Below, one piece after another: positions 6,725 through 7,258 of a DNA stretch of 7,258 nucleotides; the stretch's first letter is position 1; each line of letters starts with the position of its first letter. The translations under genes and the position numbers were made by a program. The notes under the pieces were generated by a model, which saw only the letters and a list, made by a program, of their open reading frames with translations, did not search any database and had not been told where the DNA came from. Source of the stretch: Planctomycetota bacterium (GTDB lineage Bacteria; Planctomycetota; Phycisphaerae; WQYP01); contig JAKCCC010000084.1 of NCBI GenBank assembly GCA_021838985.1, positions 1-7,258 of the forward strand. The letters run 5' to 3'.

Positions 6725-6771
6725 GCCCCAAGGTCGCCGCGGGCGACTAAACTTTAGCGCGGGGTTGGGGC
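6725..6771. repeat. Compound extragenic palindrome with nested hairpins
   Basis: The outer arms GCCCCAA (6725-6731) and TTGGGGC (6765-6771) pair perfectly over 7 bp. Between them lie a 6-bp hairpin GTCGCC-GCG-GGCGAC (6733-6747) and the inverted repeat CTAAA-C-TTTAG (6747-6757). This branched layout resembles the REP-like palindromes scattered between genes in many bacteria. Whether it recurs in this genome cannot be seen from one copy. Confidence 0.55.
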
Positions 6772-6774
6772 GCC

Positions 6775-6808
6775 ACGGGAATCCATGACCCGTCGCTTAC
6801 ACTCCGGG
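6775..6808. repeat. REP-like degenerate palindrome with two competing stems
   Basis: ACGGG (6775-6779) can pair with CCCGT (6789-6793). Alternatively CCCG (6789-6792) can pair with CGGG (6805-6808) around the loop CTTACA. The minus-strand form AGCCCGGAGTGTAAGCGACG looks like a decayed copy of palindromes with a TGTAAG loop that I recall from PVC-type genomes; this is recollection, not a search. Confidence 0.35.
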
Positions 6809-6823
6809 CTACGAGGCAAATAC

Positions 6824-6836
6824 CGCGGATACCGCG
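6824..6836. repeat. Short inverted repeat CGCGG-ATA-CCGCG
   Basis: Perfect 5-bp arms around a 3-nt centre, part of the palindrome cluster between the pterin synthase and glgP. No independent function can be assigned. Confidence 0.35.
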
Positions 6837-6840
6837 TGGC

Positions 6841-6862
6841 CTTCCCGGCACGCCGGGATAAG
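6841..6862. repeat. GC-rich hairpin in the palindrome cluster
   Basis: TCCCGG-CACG-CCGGGA forms a 6-bp stem with a 4-nt loop, and the flanking CTT/AAG can extend it past a 2-nt bulge. It lies about 80-105 nt after the pterin-synthase stop in the transcript direction. It has no following T-run, so it is at best a weak or Rho-assisted terminator. Confidence 0.4.
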
Positions 6863-6944
6863 CGCAGGGTCAGGTTTGGACCTGGAAACGGTTAGGGCGC
6901 TACACGCCGGCCCCTTCCCGAAAATATGGAGGTCCTGATTATGC

Positions 6945-7258
6945 TTATATCGGATCAGCTTTTTCATGGCCCGCCAGCGCTGCAACGGCGGCATCCGCCA
7001 TGACTTCGCAGCACGTTTTTGGGGTTTCCCATACCCGGACCGCACACAGTTTCAGCGGCGCGGCAAAAGCATCCCGAAGTTGTTCAAAGATCAAACGGGC
7101 GATGTTTTCCACGGTTGGATTCACCTGCGCAAATTCCGGACAGTCCAGGTTCAGATGTTTATGATCGAACCTTTGAATCACACGCTCGTTAACCGTTCGC
7201 TGGAAGTCTTCCAGCGGAATAAGCCGGCCGGTTGCCGCATCTATCGGTCCACCGATCG
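6945..7258 (-). CDS. queD: 6-pyruvoyl/6-carboxy-tetrahydropterin synthase, QueD family (5' part beyond window)
   Basis: About 104 C-terminal codons on the minus strand, ending in TAA at 6945; the frame stays open to the right edge, so the true start is outside. The protein reads GGPIDAATGRLIPLEDFQR, then RFDHKHLNLD with the Asp-His pair of the family's catalytic triad, NPTVENIARLIFEQL (the conserved PT-x-EN helix) and VRVWETPKTC with the Glu that binds the pterin substrate. The N-terminal zinc histidines and catalytic Cys are out of view, so it cannot be decided whether this is a QueD making 6-carboxytetrahydropterin for queuosine-type 7-deazaguanine synthesis or another PTPS branch. GTG 7181 is internal and not the start. 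No other queuosine gene is visible, and 348 bp separates it from glgP. Confidence 0.85.
   Translation of the reverse strand, partial: IGGPIDAATGRLIPLEDFQRTVNERVIQRFDHKHLNLDCPEFAQVNPTVENIARLIFEQLRDAFAAPLKLCAVRVWETPKTCCEVMADAAVAALAGHEKADPI

Larger units (their letters stand above)
6597..6944. other. 348-bp intergenic region between the pterin synthase and glgP
   Basis: No gene, tRNA or clear promoter is seen here. The region is unusually rich in inverted repeats: 6627-6638, 6725-6771, 6775-6808, 6824-6836, 6841-6862 and 6871-6884 (CAGGT-TTGG-ACCTG). No intrinsic terminator with a T-run follows the pterin-synthase stop. The glgP promoter is probably in this stretch, but no convincing -35/-10 pair stands out. 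Confidence 0.6.

Overview
The window is moderately high in GC and every gene I can support lies on the minus strand, so the biological order runs from right to left. It looks like an environmental bacterial chromosome. A PVC-type lineage (Verrucomicrobia or Planctomycetes) is my best guess. The basis is the DUF3417-type glucan phosphorylase, an Ebo-like phosphatase-superfamily protein, palindrome-rich intergenic DNA and degenerate heptamer arrays. I cannot prove this placement, and there is no rRNA or marker gene to settle it.

Right to left: (1) 6945-7258, the C-terminal part of a 6-pyruvoyl/6-carboxy-tetrahydropterin synthase (QueD-like), cut by the window edge. (2) 6597-6944, a 348-bp gap without a gene, holding a cluster of palindromes and, near the next gene, a small symmetric site. 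(3) 3987-6596, a complete alpha-glucan (glycogen) phosphorylase of the DUF3417 type. (4) 2502-3890, a complete alkaline-phosphatase-superfamily / nucleotide-pyrophosphatase-like protein. (5) 2326-2501, a leader region with two interleaved inverted repeats that have the geometry of an H-type pseudoknot. (6) 1-2325, a very large polytopic membrane protein (775 codons in the window, no stop) that runs off the left edge. Its C-terminal two thirds look like a GT-C-type membrane glycosyltransferase.

The most unusual feature is inside gene (6). Three compositionally different arrays (AT-rich AAATTTC type, CGCCTTC type and GTTTCGA type) all have a 7-bp period and share a TTC core. They sit inside the reading frame without breaking it. 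The two larger ones encode a charged linker of about 85 residues between a small N-terminal membrane module and the GT-C-like module. One reading is that repeat DNA that would normally be intergenic has bridged two membrane-protein genes into a fusion.

Functionally, the phosphorylase mobilises storage glucan as glucose-1-phosphate. The phosphatase-like and GT-C-like proteins could belong to cell-envelope or phospho-compound metabolism, but nothing in the sequence ties the four genes into one pathway. The gaps of 96-348 bp make a loose co-directional cluster more likely than a tight operon.
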